From Pseudonocardia humida (GTDB lineage: Bacteria > Actinomycetota > Actinomycetes > Mycobacteriales > Pseudonocardiaceae): a DNA stretch of 64,000 nucleotides. Position numbers and translations under genes: made by a program. Below the pieces are notes generated by a model. That model was given only the letters and a program-made list of their open reading frames with translations. It made no database searches and had not been told where the DNA came from. The stretch is taken from the NCBI RefSeq assembly GCF_023898865.1, contig NZ_JAGSOV010000040.1, positions 1-64,000 of the forward strand, read 5' to 3'. This document shows, piece by piece, positions 43,853 to 55,421 of the stretch; the stretch's first letter is position 1; the number at the start of each line of letters is the position of its first letter.

Positions 43853-43918
43853 TCGCGTGGGGCGAGGTCCCGATGGCTCAGGAGACGGCGACGTGGCCCT
43901 CGCCCCCCTTGATCGACA

Positions 43919-43971
43919 GTCAGGAAAGCCACCATCAGGACGTCTGGTGCCCTGATGGTGGCTTTCCTGAC
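43919..43971. terminator. Perfect 21-bp inverted repeat, probable bidirectional terminator
   Basis: Arms GTCAGGAAAGCCACCATCAGG (43919-43939) and its exact complement (43951-43971) flank an 11-base loop. The hairpin sits between convergent genes, the plus-strand pair ending at 43852 and the SDR ending at 44022. No T-tract is obvious, as is usual in high-GC actinobacteria. The arm is longer than most terminators, so a small mobile repeat is an alternative. Confidence 0.75.
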
Positions 43972-44021
43972 ACGGGGGAGGGGGGTGGGGGCGGGCGGCC
44001 GAGGGATGTGGGGCCGTCTGG

Positions 44022-45002
44022 CTACGCGACGTTGTCGTTCACGGAGTGCGGCCGACCCGCCTCGGCCGTCGGGAAGGGCACCGTGGTCAGCTCCTCGGAG
44101 ATGCGCCAGATGCGCACCGCGTCGCCGTTGTTGCGCAGCGGGCGGTAGAGATCCTGCTCCGCGGGGCCGCCGCCGAGGTTCCCGAAGCCGTCCGGCCCGT
44201 AGAACCGCCCGCCCTCGGCCTTCGGCGAGGTCGCGCCGTAGAGGGCGGGCAGCAGCGCGGTCTCGACCGTTCCGAGCAGGATTCCCCGCCGGGACAGCCC
44301 GCGGATCAGCCGCATCCGAGGGGTGTCCCGGTCGCGTCCGATCACGGGTTGGGCCGCGAGCAGGTTCGTCGGGGCGACCCCGGGGTGGGAGAGGTTGCTG
44401 GTGATGCCCCAGCCGCCGGCCCGGCTGCGCCGGTCGAGCTCGAGGCCGAAGAGCCCGAACGCGATCTTCGACTGGCTGTAGGCGCGCATGCCGTTGTAGG
44501 AGCGGTCCCAGTTCAGGTCGTCCCAGTTGATGGTGCCCGAGCGCGCGGCCACGCTGAGCTGCGAGGTCACCCGGGCGCGCCCGGCCCGCAACAGGGGCAG
44601 CAGGTGGGCGACGAGGGCGACGTGGCCGAGGTGGTTGGTGCCGAGCTGCAGCTCGAACCCGTCGGCGGTGGTCCGCCGGTCGGGTGGGGTCATCACACCG
44701 GCGTTGTTGATGAGGATGTGGATCGGCTGCCCCTCCTCGCGCAGGGTCACGCCGAGCGCGGCGACGGAGCCGAGCGAGGACAGGTCGAGCGCGCGCAGCG
44801 AGACGTTCGCGTACGGGACCTGCTTGCGGATCGCGGCGACCGCCGCCTCTCCCTTGCGCGGGTTGCGGACCGGCATGAGGACCTCGGCGCCTGCGGCGGC
44901 GAGCCTGCGGGCGAGGCCGAGACCGAAGCCGTCGCTCGCCCCGGTGACGACGGCGCGCTTGCCGGTGAGGTCGGGGACGGTGATGTCGGGTGTGTGTGGC
45001 AT
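44022..45002 (-). CDS. Short-chain dehydrogenase/reductase (SDR)
   Basis: The product has 326 residues. The NAD(P)-binding motif [21 protein letters not shown], the catalytic Ser region ([11 protein letters not shown]) and YSQSK give a full SDR core of the extended, WW-oxidoreductase/protochlorophyllide-like type. It is 40 bp downstream of a DUF3159 gene in the same direction and divergent from an XRE regulator. The substrate is unknown. Confidence 0.88.
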   Translation of the reverse strand: MPHTPDITVPDLTGKRAVVTGASDGFGLGLARRLAAAGAEVLMPVRNPRKGEAAVAAIRKQVPYANVSLRALDLSSLGSVAALGVTLREEGQPIHILINNAGVMTPPDRRTTADGFELQLGTNHLGHVALVAHLLPLLRAGRARVTSQLSVAARSGTINWDDLNWDRSYNGMRAYSQSKIAFGLFGLELDRRSRAGGWGITSNLSHPGVAPTNLLAAQPVIGRDRDTPRMRLIRGLSRRGILLGTVETALLPALYGATSPKAEGGRFYGPDGFGNLGGGPAEQDLYRPLRNNGDAVRIWRISEELTTVPFPTAEAGRPHSVNDNVA

Positions 45003-45042
45003 GGCTGTGCTCCTGAACGTTTGTCGTCGGTGGTGGTGCGGG

Positions 45043-45714
45043 TCAGCTCTCGACCGAGGCGACCGAGGCGACCGCGCGGCGGGCGGCGACGATGCTGAAC
45101 CCGGCCAGCGCGAGCCCGGCCGGTGCGGCGGCGACCTCGAGGACGGTGAGGATCGCCAGCTGGTCGGCCAGGAAGGCCACCAACCGGAGGACGAAGTTGA
45201 CGCCGAAGAAGGCGACGGCGAACCACGTGGTGATCGTGTAGATGCGCCGCAGCGCGGCGTGGCGGCGCCAGTCGCGGGGTCCACCGGCCATCCGGTTGAG
45301 CACGGGCGCGGTCAGCGGCCGGCGGACGAGCAGCGAGCCGAGGGTGATCACCAGGAACACCGCGGGGAGCACCGTGGGGATGAGGAAGAAGGCCCGGGCG
45401 TCCCCGGAGAGGGCGGCGACGGCCGCGCACACCGCGGCGACGACGAGCCCGACCACCGCGGCCCGCACCGGCTCCCGGCGGGCGATGCGGATCCCGAACG
45501 CGACGGGCGTGGCCCCGGCGAGGGCGATGAACGCCCAGTCCAGCCCGCTGATCGAGTTGACGGCGACGAACGCCGCCGTGGGCAGGGCGGCGGCGGCGAT
45601 CCCGACCCAGCCCCCCGAGCTCTCCAGCGCCTGGCGGGCGGCCGCGGCGAAGCTCGCCTGCTCCTCCTTGTCGGGCGCCTTCCGCGGGGGCGCCGTGGCC
45701 GTTTCGTCCGTCAT
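45043..45714 (-). CDS. DUF3159 integral membrane protein
   Basis: The product has 223 residues, starting at ATG 45714. Six helices are predicted; the family features are [20 protein letters not shown], the [17 protein letters not shown] block and [20 protein letters not shown]. Function unknown. It leads an apparent two-gene operon with the SDR and shares its upstream region with the divergent XRE regulator, which probably controls it. Confidence 0.82.
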   Translation of the reverse strand: MTDETATAPPRKAPDKEEQASFAAAARQALESSGGWVGIAAAALPTAAFVAVNSISGLDWAFIALAGATPVAFGIRIARREPVRAAVVGLVVAAVCAAVAALSGDARAFFLIPTVLPAVFLVITLGSLLVRRPLTAPVLNRMAGGPRDWRRHAALRRIYTITTWFAVAFFGVNFVLRLVAFLADQLAILTVLEVAAAPAGLALAGFSIVAARRAVASVASVES

Positions 45715-45899
45715 GTGGTTCTCCTTCGCGAACGGGGTGTTCGTCACCGAGGCTCGCGCGTCGTCGCGGGGACGACCACGGCCTCCCGATCCGTGGCTGC
45801 GGAGGCCGCCCCACACCGCCGAGGGGGGATCGACGAGCCGTGGCAGCGTGCGCGCCGCGGCGGTAGGAACGGCACAGCACCGAGGAGAAGGCGGAACCG

Positions 45900-46739
45900 A
45901 TGATCGATCGAGCGGGGCTGGCGGCGTTCCTGCGCCGCCGCCGGGAGTCGCTGCAGCCGGAGGACGTCGGCCTCCCGCGGGGGTCGCGCCGCCGGACCAG
46001 CGGGCTGCGGCGGGAGGAGGTGGCCTCGATCTGCCACATGTCGACCGACTACTACGCGCGGATCGAGCGGGAGCGCGGCCCCCAGCCGTCACCGCAGATG
46101 ATCGCCTCGATCGCGCAGGGACTGCACCTCTCGCTCGACGAGCGCGACCACCTGTTCCGGCTCGCCGGGCACAACCCGCCCGTGCGGGGTGCGGCCAGCG
46201 AGCACGTCAGCCCCGGTCTGCTGCGCATCCTCGACCGGCTCGACGACACCCCCGCGGAGATCGTCACCGAGCTGGGCGAGACGTTGCGGCAGACGCCGCT
46301 GGGCGTCGCCCTCACCGGTGACACGACCGGCTTCACCGGCCCGGCGCGCAGCCGCGGCTACCGGTGGTTCACCGATCCCGGCGAGCGGGAGCTGTACCCT
46401 CCCGAGGACCGCCCGTTCCTCTCCCGGATGTACGCCGCGGGCCTGCGCCAGGTCGCCACCCTGCGCGGACCCGGCTCACGCGCGGCGCACTACGCCGACA
46501 TCCTCCTCGCGCAGAGCGACGAGTTCCGCAGCCTGTGGGACGACCACGAGGTCGGCCTCACGCCCGACGACGTCAAGCGCTTCGTCCACCCCCAGCTCGG
46601 TCCGCTGGAGCTGTACTGCCAGCGGCTGCTCGACCCGCAGCAGTCGCACATGCTGCTCGTCTACACCGCGGTCCCGGGCAGCGAGAGCTACGACAAGCTG
46701 CAACTGCTGTCCGTGATCGGCGCGGAGGCGCTGCACTGA
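45900..46739 (+). CDS. XRE-family regulator with MmyB-like ligand-binding domain
   Basis: The product has 279 residues with an AGGAGAAGG ribosome site. The N-terminal HTH contains RRTSGLRREEVASICHMSTD, YYARIERERGPQPS, a hallmark of the MmyB-type actinobacterial group. The C-terminal PAS-like domain (residues ~110-270) includes RWFTDPGERELYPPEDR. Divergent from the DUF3159-SDR operon with a 185-bp gap, so it likely regulates it in response to a small hydrophobic ligand. Confidence 0.9.
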   Translation: MIDRAGLAAFLRRRRESLQPEDVGLPRGSRRRTSGLRREEVASICHMSTDYYARIERERGPQPSPQMIASIAQGLHLSLDERDHLFRLAGHNPPVRGAASEHVSPGLLRILDRLDDTPAEIVTELGETLRQTPLGVALTGDTTGFTGPARSRGYRWFTDPGERELYPPEDRPFLSRMYAAGLRQVATLRGPGSRAAHYADILLAQSDEFRSLWDDHEVGLTPDDVKRFVHPQLGPLELYCQRLLDPQQSHMLLVYTAVPGSESYDKLQLLSVIGAEALH

Positions 46740-46860
46740 CGCCCGCGACGGGGAAGGATCTCTCTGCGGCAGCCGGCCTCCCGGTGTCGGCCTTTTGACC
46801 GGCGTGTTTCGCCTTTCCGCAGGCCCTGCGGCTACGACAACCGCGTGCGAGCATGCCGAA

Positions 46861-48225
46861 ATGGTCGAAGCGACGGACATCGGGCCGCCGGCACCCCCCG
46901 CGACGAAGCTGAAGCGGACGGTCGGCGTGCTGCTGCTGTTCTTCTTCATCGTCGGCGACACGCTGGGCGCCGGGATCTACACGCTGGTCGGCACCATGGC
47001 CGCGGACGTCGGCGGCATGCTGTGGCTGCCGCTCGTGCTCGCACTGGTGCTCGCCCTGCTGACCGCGGGCACCTACGCGGAGATGATCACCAAGTACCCG
47101 CACGCCGGTGGGGCCTGCCGCTACGTGCAACGCGCGTTCGACAAGCCGTACCCGTCCTTCGTGATCGGGTTCCTGATGCTGTCCTCGGGCATCACCACCT
47201 CGGCGCTGCTGGCCAACGCGTTCGCGGGCGACTACCTCAGCGAGCTGGTCGACGTGCCCGCGGCGCCCGTCTCGGTCGTGTTCCTGCTGCTGCTGATCGC
47301 GATCAACCTGCGCGGGGTGCGGGAGTCGCTCTCGGCGAACGTCGTGATGACCGTCATCGAGGTGTCGGGCCTGGTGCTGGTGATCGTGGTGGCGGCCATC
47401 GTGTTCGGCAGTGGGCAGGGGGACCCGAGCCGGATCCTCACCCCGTCGCCCGACCAGCCCATCCTGATGGGCGCCTTCGCCGCGTCGGTCATCGCGTTCT
47501 TCTCCTTCCTCGGCTTCGAGGCCGCCGCGAACATGGCCGAGGAGGTGAAGGACCCGTCCCGGGCGTACCCGCGGGCCCTGTTCGGGGCGATCTGCACCGC
47601 AGGCGTCATCTACCTGCTGATCGCGCTCGGCGCGGCGATCGTGGTCGACCCGGCCACCATGGCCGACTCCACCGGCCCGCTGCTCGAGGTGATCAACGCA
47701 GCCGGTCTGTCCGTCCCGGGGTGGTTCTTCTCCCTGATCGCCCTGGTCGCGATCGCCAACGGGGCGCTGCTGTTCATGGTGATGGCCAGCCGGGCCACCT
47801 ACGGCCTCGCCCGGCTCGGCCTGCTGCCGTCGGTGTTCGGCCGGGTGGCGGCCAAGCGCGGCACCCCGTGGGTGGCGATCGTCGCCGTCGGTGCGGCCAC
47901 CATCGGCATGAGCTTCGTCGGCAACATCGGCCAGTTGGCCGACACCACCGTGCTGCTGCTGGTGCTGGTGTTCATCGCGACCAACATCTCGGCGATCGTG
48001 CTGCGCAAGGACCGGGTCGAGCACGAGCACTTCTCCGTGCCGATCATCGTGCCCATCCTGGCCGTCATCGCGAGCATCGTGCTGCTCACCCAGCAGGCGG
48101 CCGAGTCCTGGCTGATCGCGGCGGGCTACCTGGTCGTCGGATCGGTCCTGTTCCTGATCGCGCAGTACAGCCGCAAGCGCCTGGACGCCGACCCCGCCGG
48201 GGACGACGTGATCACCAGGGGATGA
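46861..48225 (+). CDS. APC-superfamily permease
   Basis: The product has 454 residues and twelve helices. The N-terminal LKRTVGVLLLFFFIVGDTLG, AGIYTLVG is the APC helix-1 with the GAGI substrate motif. Then come SFLGFEAAANMAEEVKDPSR and GLLPSVFGRVAAKRGTPWVA. It is a probable amino acid or amine importer. Its 3' end overlaps the tail of the convergent SDR gene by 14 bp. Confidence 0.9.
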   Translation: MVEATDIGPPAPPATKLKRTVGVLLLFFFIVGDTLGAGIYTLVGTMAADVGGMLWLPLVLALVLALLTAGTYAEMITKYPHAGGACRYVQRAFDKPYPSFVIGFLMLSSGITTSALLANAFAGDYLSELVDVPAAPVSVVFLLLLIAINLRGVRESLSANVVMTVIEVSGLVLVIVVAAIVFGSGQGDPSRILTPSPDQPILMGAFAASVIAFFSFLGFEAAANMAEEVKDPSRAYPRALFGAICTAGVIYLLIALGAAIVVDPATMADSTGPLLEVINAAGLSVPGWFFSLIALVAIANGALLFMVMASRATYGLARLGLLPSVFGRVAAKRGTPWVAIVAVGAATIGMSFVGNIGQLADTTVLLLVLVFIATNISAIVLRKDRVEHEHFSVPIIVPILAVIASIVLLTQQAAESWLIAAGYLVVGSVLFLIAQYSRKRLDADPAGDDVITRG

Positions 48226-48949
48226 CGCCGGCGTCCTCGACGAACGAACCGGTCGGGCCGCCGTCGGGCAGTGTGGCGAGGCGGATGGCCGTGGCGGCGC
48301 CCTGCTCGGGGGTGCGGGGCCCCTGGAAGCCGGTGAAGTCGGTCGCGACCAGGCCCGGGCACGCGGCGTTGATCAGGATGCCCGTGCCGGCGAACCGCCT
48401 GGCGTACTGCACGGTGACGGCGTTGAGGAACGTCTTCGACGGCGCGTAGGCCGCCATGATCGGACCGACGTCGATGTCCGGATCCGCCTGCCGGGTCAGC
48501 GAGGCGACGCTGCTGGAGACGTTGACGATGCGCGGCGAGGCCGAGCGCCTCAGCAGCGGCAGCATCGCGTTGGTCACCCGGATGACGCCGAGGACGTTGG
48601 TCTCGACCACGGCGCGGACGACGTCGAGGTCGAGCGCGGAGGGGTCCTGCGTCCAGTCCGGCCCCGTCGGGCCGGAGATGCCGGCGTTGTTGACCAGGAC
48701 GTCCAGGCGCCCGGCCTGCCGTTCGACCAGTTCGGCGGCCGCGGTGGCGCTCCGGTCGCTGGTCACGTCCAGCGGCACGCCGAACGCGTCCACCCCGACG
48801 ACCCGCAGCTTCTCGACGGCGGTGTCGAGCCGGGCCCGGTCGCGGGCTCCCACGGCCACGCGGTACCCGAGGGCGCCCAGCCCGGCCGCGATCTCGTACC
48901 CGATGCCCTTGTTCGCGCCGGTCACCAGCGCGGTCTTCGTTTCGCTCAC
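48212..48949 (-). CDS. Short-chain dehydrogenase/reductase
   Basis: The product has 245 residues, a classical SDR: TGANKGIGYEIAAGL, NNAGISGP, SSSVASL and YAPSK. The C-terminal region IRLATLPDGGPTGSF is seen in carbonyl-reductase-like SDRs of actinobacteria. It is divergent from a LysR gene (94 bp apart), the usual arrangement for control of the enzyme gene by the regulator. Confidence 0.9.
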   Translation of the reverse strand: MSETKTALVTGANKGIGYEIAAGLGALGYRVAVGARDRARLDTAVEKLRVVGVDAFGVPLDVTSDRSATAAAELVERQAGRLDVLVNNAGISGPTGPDWTQDPSALDLDVVRAVVETNVLGVIRVTNAMLPLLRRSASPRIVNVSSSVASLTRQADPDIDVGPIMAAYAPSKTFLNAVTVQYARRFAGTGILINAACPGLVATDFTGFQGPRTPEQGAATAIRLATLPDGGPTGSFVEDAGVIPW

Positions 48950-49042
48950 GCCGTCGATGGTCGGCCGTGGACGACCGGTGCGGCCAAGACCGATGCGGTG
49001 CGCTGTAATACCCGGGAGGTATCACCGAGGTACCCTCTGGCG

Positions 49043-49900
49043 GTGGCCACCCTGGAGACCCGCGAGCTGAGGTACTTCGTGGCCGTCGCCGAGGAGCTGC
49101 ACTTCGGCCGCGCCGCCGAGCGCCTCGGCATGGCCCAGCCACCGCTGTCCCGGGCGATCCAGCAGCTGGAGCGGCGACTGGGCGTCGATCTGCTGGAGCG
49201 CAACCGCCGCGGCGTCACGCTGACCGGCGCGGGCGAGGTGCTGCTGCAGGAGGGCCGCGCGGCCTTGGACGCGACCGCCGCCGCCGCCCGTCGCGCCCGC
49301 CGCGCCGGTGGCGCCGACGGCCCCCGCGAACGCCTGGTGCTGGCGGCGAAGGCCGCCGGGTCCCACGAGCTGCTCCAGAAGCTCCTCGACGCGCACGCGG
49401 CCGAGCCCGGCGCCGCCGAGGTCGAGGTGCTGCTGTGCGGGCTCTGCGAGCAGGAGGCGATGCTGCGCGACGGCCGCGCCGACGTGGCGCTGATGTACAC
49501 GCCGTTCAACTCCCTCGTCGGCTTCGACAGCGAGGAGCTCTCGACCGAGGGGCAGATCGCCATCCTGCCCGCCGGGCACCCCCTCGCCGCCCGCCCGTCG
49601 CTGTCCCTGGCCGACGTCAGCGATGTCCCCGGCCTGCCGCTGGCCCGCTGGCCCGGCCGCGACGGCCGGTACCCGCCCGGCCCGGGGCCCGAGATCACCG
49701 ACCAGTTGCAACTGGCCCAACTGGTGGCGCTCGGGCGCACCGTCGCCGTCTACCCCGAGTACGGCCGCTCCTGGCTGTGGGCCGAGCACGCCGCCGTCCC
49801 GCTGACCGACGCGCCGTCCGTCGTCACCCACATCGCCTGGCCCCCGCACAGCCGCTCCCGCGCCCTCGCCGGGCTGATCCGCACGGCCGTGCGGCTCTGA
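49043..49900 (+). CDS. LysR-family regulator
   Basis: The product has 285 residues from the GTG at 49043. The HTH is ELRYFVAVAEELHFGRAAER, LGMAQPPLSRAIQQLERRLG, and the C-terminal two-lobed effector domain follows. Divergent from the SDR gene; the shared 94-bp gap should hold its operator. An upstream in-frame start at 48998 would add residues without LysR features. Confidence 0.9.
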   Translation: MATLETRELRYFVAVAEELHFGRAAERLGMAQPPLSRAIQQLERRLGVDLLERNRRGVTLTGAGEVLLQEGRAALDATAAAARRARRAGGADGPRERLVLAAKAAGSHELLQKLLDAHAAEPGAAEVEVLLCGLCEQEAMLRDGRADVALMYTPFNSLVGFDSEELSTEGQIAILPAGHPLAARPSLSLADVSDVPGLPLARWPGRDGRYPPGPGPEITDQLQLAQLVALGRTVAVYPEYGRSWLWAEHAAVPLTDAPSVVTHIAWPPHSRSRALAGLIRTAVRL

Positions 49901-50026
49901 ACCGCCCCGTCGCGCGAACCCCACGTCGAGGTGGGGTGCGCCCGACCCGCCGGTGATCGCCCGGCCGTCCTCCGCCCGGGGCCCCGGTCCATGACCGGTG
50001 CGGGGGTTTCGCCCATCCGTGTTCTG

Positions 50027-50045
50027 GACTTGATCCAATCAAGTC
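50027..50045. promoter_or_regulatory. Perfect palindrome upstream of furA, candidate FurA operator
   Basis: GACTTGAT-CCA-ATCAAGTC is an exact 8+3+8 inverted repeat, AT-rich in a GC-rich setting, 21 bp before the furA GTG. FurA of actinobacteria binds an AT-rich site just upstream of its own gene and controls furA-katG. This is the obvious candidate site. Confidence 0.75.
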
Positions 50046-50065
50046 TTCGTGGTGGGATCGGTGCC

Positions 50066-50500
50066 GTGCAGACGCCACCGCAGGCCGAGCGCCTCCTCCG
50101 GGAGGCCGCGCTGCGCGTCACCGAGCCGCGCAAGGCCGTGCTGTCGGCGGTGCACGAGCACCCGCACTCCGACACCGAGACCCTGCTCGCGGCGACCCGG
50201 GCGCGGCTCGGGTCGGTGTCGCACCAGACCGTGTACGACGTCCTGCGCGTCCTCACCGACGCCGGCCTGGTCCGCCGCTTCCAGCCGGCCGGTTCGGTCG
50301 CCCGCTACGAGGCGCGGGTGGGCGACAACCACCACCACCTCGTGTGCCGCTCCTGCGGCGTGGTGAGCGACGTCGACTGCGCCATCGGTGAGACTCCCTG
50401 CCTGACCGCATCCGACGACGCCGGCTTCCGCATCGACGAGGCCGAGATCGTGTACTGGGGCCTGTGCCCCGCCTGCCAGTCCCCGCCCGCGGGCCGCTGA
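50066..50500 (+). CDS. furA: Fur-family redox regulator FurA/CatR
   Basis: The product has 144 residues from the GTG at 50066. It has the Fur winged helix (LRVTEPRKAVLSAVHEHPHS; VSHQTVYDVLRVLTDAGLVR) and the HHHLVCRSCGVVSDVDC metal/structural-zinc region with a second CPAC near the end. It is the first gene before katG (65 bp), the conserved actinobacterial pair in which FurA represses katG until oxidised by peroxide. Confidence 0.92.
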   Translation: MQTPPQAERLLREAALRVTEPRKAVLSAVHEHPHSDTETLLAATRARLGSVSHQTVYDVLRVLTDAGLVRRFQPAGSVARYEARVGDNHHHLVCRSCGVVSDVDCAIGETPCLTASDDAGFRIDEAEIVYWGLCPACQSPPAGR

Positions 50501-50565
50501 CGCCTGCCGCACCCCACCACCAGGCCGGCCCTCCCGGACCGGCACCCCACTGAGGAAGGACCGAC

Positions 50566-52827
<2,262 letters not shown>

Positions 52828-52901
52828 CCGCCCCACCCGACGACGCCCCGGCCCACCGCGAGAGCGGTTGGCCGGGGCGTTCGCGGGCCAGGATCCGCGC
52901 A

Positions 52902-53157
52902 TGGCTCCGGTGAACGACTACGACCGCCTCGCCGAGGCGTACGCGGCGAGAACGAGAACGGCATCCAGAACGCCTGCGATGAGGTTCTGGAACCGCCGCT
53001 GCACGCGATGACCGATGCCTTCACCGCGGCCGACTTCCGACTCTCGACCATCGGCGAACCGCAGCCCGTTACGGCCGCCCGCGAGCGGTTCCCGGAGGAA
53101 TTGCGCGCCCTGACGACCGGCCCGAGCTTCCTGTTCCTCGTCCTGCACACCGGCTGA
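52902..53157 (+). pseudogene. Class I methyltransferase, internally deleted and frameshifted
   Basis: It starts APVNDYDRLAEAYAA; after a one-base loss (near 52948) the frame continues ENENGIQNAC, then jumps to the C-terminal DEVLEPPLHAMTDAFTAADF, RLSTIGEPQPVTAARERFPE, ending PSFLFLVLHTG. The SAM-binding core of about 130 residues is gone. It lies 75 bp after katG. Confidence 0.7.
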
Positions 53158-53172
53158 CCACCGGCCGGCCCG

Positions 53173-53358
53173 CTACTTGCGGTTGGGGTAGGGGTCGTGC
53201 ACCGAGTCGCCGCCGGTCAGGGTGTCCCAGTGGCCGTTTCCGCAGCTGGGGCACGGGGGGAGGTTCTTGGTCGAGGTGACGCCGAGCTCGTAGCCGCACT
53301 GGGTGCACTTGTAGGTGCCGGAGGAGACGTCGCTGCCGGAGGGAACGGGATCTGCCAT
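53173..53358 (-). CDS. Small zinc-ribbon protein
   Basis: The product has 61 residues from the ATG at 53358. Two CxxC pairs (YKCTQCGYE and PPCPSCGNG) about 18 residues apart form a rubredoxin-like zinc ribbon. It is of the zinc-ribbon type found widely in actinobacteria with unknown role. Confidence 0.8.
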   Translation of the reverse strand: MADPVPSGSDVSSGTYKCTQCGYELGVTSTKNLPPCPSCGNGHWDTLTGGDSVHDPYPNRK

Positions 53359-53482
53359 GGCCGGGATGTTCTCAAACCCGGCGTGCGTCCGCCCGTTCTG
53401 GCGTGCCCACCGGTAACGGGATCGGGATGGAGCCGCCCGGTCGTCGATCGCGAATGCGTGTGTGAAAAGGCATTGTTCGCGG

Positions 53483-54151
53483 TCAGAGGTCGTCGAGGGT
53501 GAGCAGACCGTCCTGGAGCGCGCGGGCGACCAGGCTCGCCTTCGTCGGCGCGGGGCGCCCGACCTCGGCGTAGCGCAGCCGCACCCGGTCGATGTAGCCC
53601 TCGACCGTGCGCGGGGAGACGTGGCACAGGGTGGCGGTCGTCCGCTTGGACTCGCAGCGCAGCCAGGTGAGCAGCACGTCGCGCTCCCGGGCGGTGAGCC
53701 GCGGTCGGGGCAGCGCGGGCGACCGGGACGGCGCCGGGCCGGGCCGGTGACCGGCGGCGGCGAGCACGGCGGCGACCAGGTGCGCCTCGCCCCGCGCCTT
53801 CGCGACGACGGCGCCACCGACCCGGCAACATCGCGCGCCCGCCCCCTCGTCGTGGTGGGTGGTGTGGACCACCACCCGGCGCCCGCCGGCCACCAGCCGG
53901 TCGAGGTCGGCCCGGCCCGGCTCGGCCCGGCCCGCCGGGTGCGGGTCCAGCACGACCACGTCGGCCGCGGCACCGGGGGAGCGCCACGCCACGTCCGGGG
54001 TGCCCCCGGTGGCCAGGACGGCGATGCCCGCCCGCCGGAACCAGGTGCGCATCCCGGCCAGCACCACCGGGTGGTCGTCGATGAGGACCACGCTCGGACG
54101 GGCCACGGCGTCGACCGGTCGAGCTCCAGCGTCCACGTGCACTCCCCCCAC
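53483..54151 (-). CDS. LuxR-type response-regulator-like protein
   Basis: The product has 222 residues. The N-terminal receiver-like part has the acidic pair in VVLIDDHPVVLAGM and a phospho-acceptor-position Asp in VVVLDPHPAG, but lacks a clear Lys-containing end, so phosphorylation is uncertain. The C-terminal LuxR HTH is LTARERDVLLTWLRCESKRT, TATLCHVSPRTVEGYIDRV. Last gene of the minus-strand cysteine-rich-peptide cluster, 87 bp after the S26 peptidase; probable regulator of it. Confidence 0.82.
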   Translation of the reverse strand: MGGVHVDAGARPVDAVARPSVVLIDDHPVVLAGMRTWFRRAGIAVLATGGTPDVAWRSPGAAADVVVLDPHPAGRAEPGRADLDRLVAGGRRVVVHTTHHDEGAGARCCRVGGAVVAKARGEAHLVAAVLAAAGHRPGPAPSRSPALPRPRLTARERDVLLTWLRCESKRTTATLCHVSPRTVEGYIDRVRLRYAEVGRPAPTKASLVARALQDGLLTLDDL

Positions 54152-54238
54152 GCGACGGGCGGCCCCGACGGCCGCCCGCGGTCGAACGTCGCACGCCGTG
54201 CTGGACGTGCTCTGGACGGCGGGGGGAGCAGCGCCGGG

Positions 54239-54811
54239 TCAGGCCGACCACGGCGACGCGGGCACCCGCCGCCACCGGGGCTCGGCCGCCGACGGCGCGC
54301 GCGCCACCACCTGCCCGACGACCAGCGGGAGCGGCAGCGGCCCCCAGGCCAGGGAGTCCTCGCTCTCCACCCCGTCGCCGACGACGAAGCAGCTGTGCGG
54401 CGGGATCTTCCACCCGTGGGGCAGGCCGTCGGGCGGGCGGCGGCCGGGGGCGAGCATCGCCAGCACGTCCTCCCGCAGCAGCACGTCGTCGGGGAGGGCC
54501 ACCACCCGCTTGACGAACCGGTCCGGGACCTCCACGCCCGGTCCGGACTCCGGCAGCCGGCCGCCGGGCGGTGCCGACTCCGCGGGCTCCGGCAGGACGA
54601 CCGCGTGACCCGCGGGCGGCAGCAGGGCCAGCACGACGTCACCGCGCCGGACCGCACCACCACCGCACCGCCGCACGAGGGCCCGGTCGCCCACCCGCAG
54701 CGTCGGCGCCATGCTGCCGCTGGTCACCGTCACGACGGTGAGCGCCCACCTGGCCAGGCCCAGCGCCGCGGCGACCGACCCGAGCCCGGCCAGCGCCGCC
54801 CGGCCCGTCAC
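54239..54811 (-). CDS. S26-family signal peptidase
   Basis: The product has 190 residues from the GTG at 54811, overlapping the previous stop (GTGA). An N-terminal helix (ALAGLGSVAAALGLARWALT) precedes the catalytic Ser in VTSGSMAPTLRVGDRAL. The general-base Lys is in FVKRVVALPDD, and the box GDGVESEDSLAWGPL is the conserved GDNxxxSxDSR-type motif in altered form. It is an unusual, short type I signal peptidase (like TraF or lantibiotic-linked ones). Given its cluster it probably processes the cysteine-rich peptide or its exported precursor; that is inference. Confidence 0.85.
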   Translation of the reverse strand: MTGRAALAGLGSVAAALGLARWALTVVTVTSGSMAPTLRVGDRALVRRCGGGAVRRGDVVLALLPPAGHAVVLPEPAESAPPGGRLPESGPGVEVPDRFVKRVVALPDDVLLREDVLAMLAPGRRPPDGLPHGWKIPPHSCFVVGDGVESEDSLAWGPLPLPLVVGQVVARAPSAAEPRWRRVPASPWSA

Positions 54812-55332
54812 GTCCGGGTCGGGAGCAGCTCGTCGAGGCCGAGGTGGCTGCCGGTGATCCGCCCGTCCGCCCCGACCACGTAGGACGACGGGTAGGAGTT
54901 GACCCGGTAGCGCTCGAGCATGTCGGTGGCCGCGCGCGGGGCGAACAGCACCGGCACGTCGCCCCGCAGCCCGTCCACCAGGTGCCCGGACTCCTCGCGG
55001 GTCCCGTCGACCACGGCGACGGCGGCCCGCGCCCCGCGCCCCAGCTCCCGCACCGACGGCAGGTGCGTCTCGCACGCCTCGCAGTGCGGCGAGAGGAAGA
55101 CCAGCACGGTCTCCCCGCGCACGACCTCGTCGCGCGTGACGGTGTCGCCCGCCGGCGTCAGCGCGGAGAAGTCCGGGGCCCGGTCACCGGGGTGCAGACC
55201 GTTCCCGACCGGGGCGGCGAACCCGGCCCCGACCTGGTCCTGCAGCGCCCGCAGGCGCCGCAGCATCCCCCACGTCAGCAGCATGTTCGCCAGCACGAGC
55301 ATGGCCAGCAGCACGACGATCGCGACCAGCAC
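54808..55332 (-). CDS. Membrane-anchored MauD/TlpA-like thioredoxin-fold protein
   Basis: The product has 174 residues from the GTG at 55332. An N-terminal anchor (LVAIVVLLAMLVLANMLLTW) is followed by a peroxiredoxin/TlpA-like domain: PGDRAPDFSALTPAGDTVTR, VLVFLSPHCEACETHLPSVR with an active-site CEAC, and YRVNSYPSSYVVGADGRITG with the cis-Pro. This is the layout of MauD, which together with MauE forms disulfides in the methylamine dehydrogenase small subunit. It is coupled to the S26 gene and lies 89 bp after the cysteine-rich peptide gene. Confidence 0.87.
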   Translation of the reverse strand: MLVAIVVLLAMLVLANMLLTWGMLRRLRALQDQVGAGFAAPVGNGLHPGDRAPDFSALTPAGDTVTRDEVVRGETVLVFLSPHCEACETHLPSVRELGRGARAAVAVVDGTREESGHLVDGLRGDVPVLFAPRAATDMLERYRVNSYPSSYVVGADGRITGSHLGLDELLPTRT

Positions 55333-55421
55333 GGGTCGACCTCCCGTCCGAGGATGTTCGAGGGACCGCCGGGCCGGGCACCGACCGGTGCCCGCCCCGG
55401 CGACCCGGGCCGTGGACCCGC

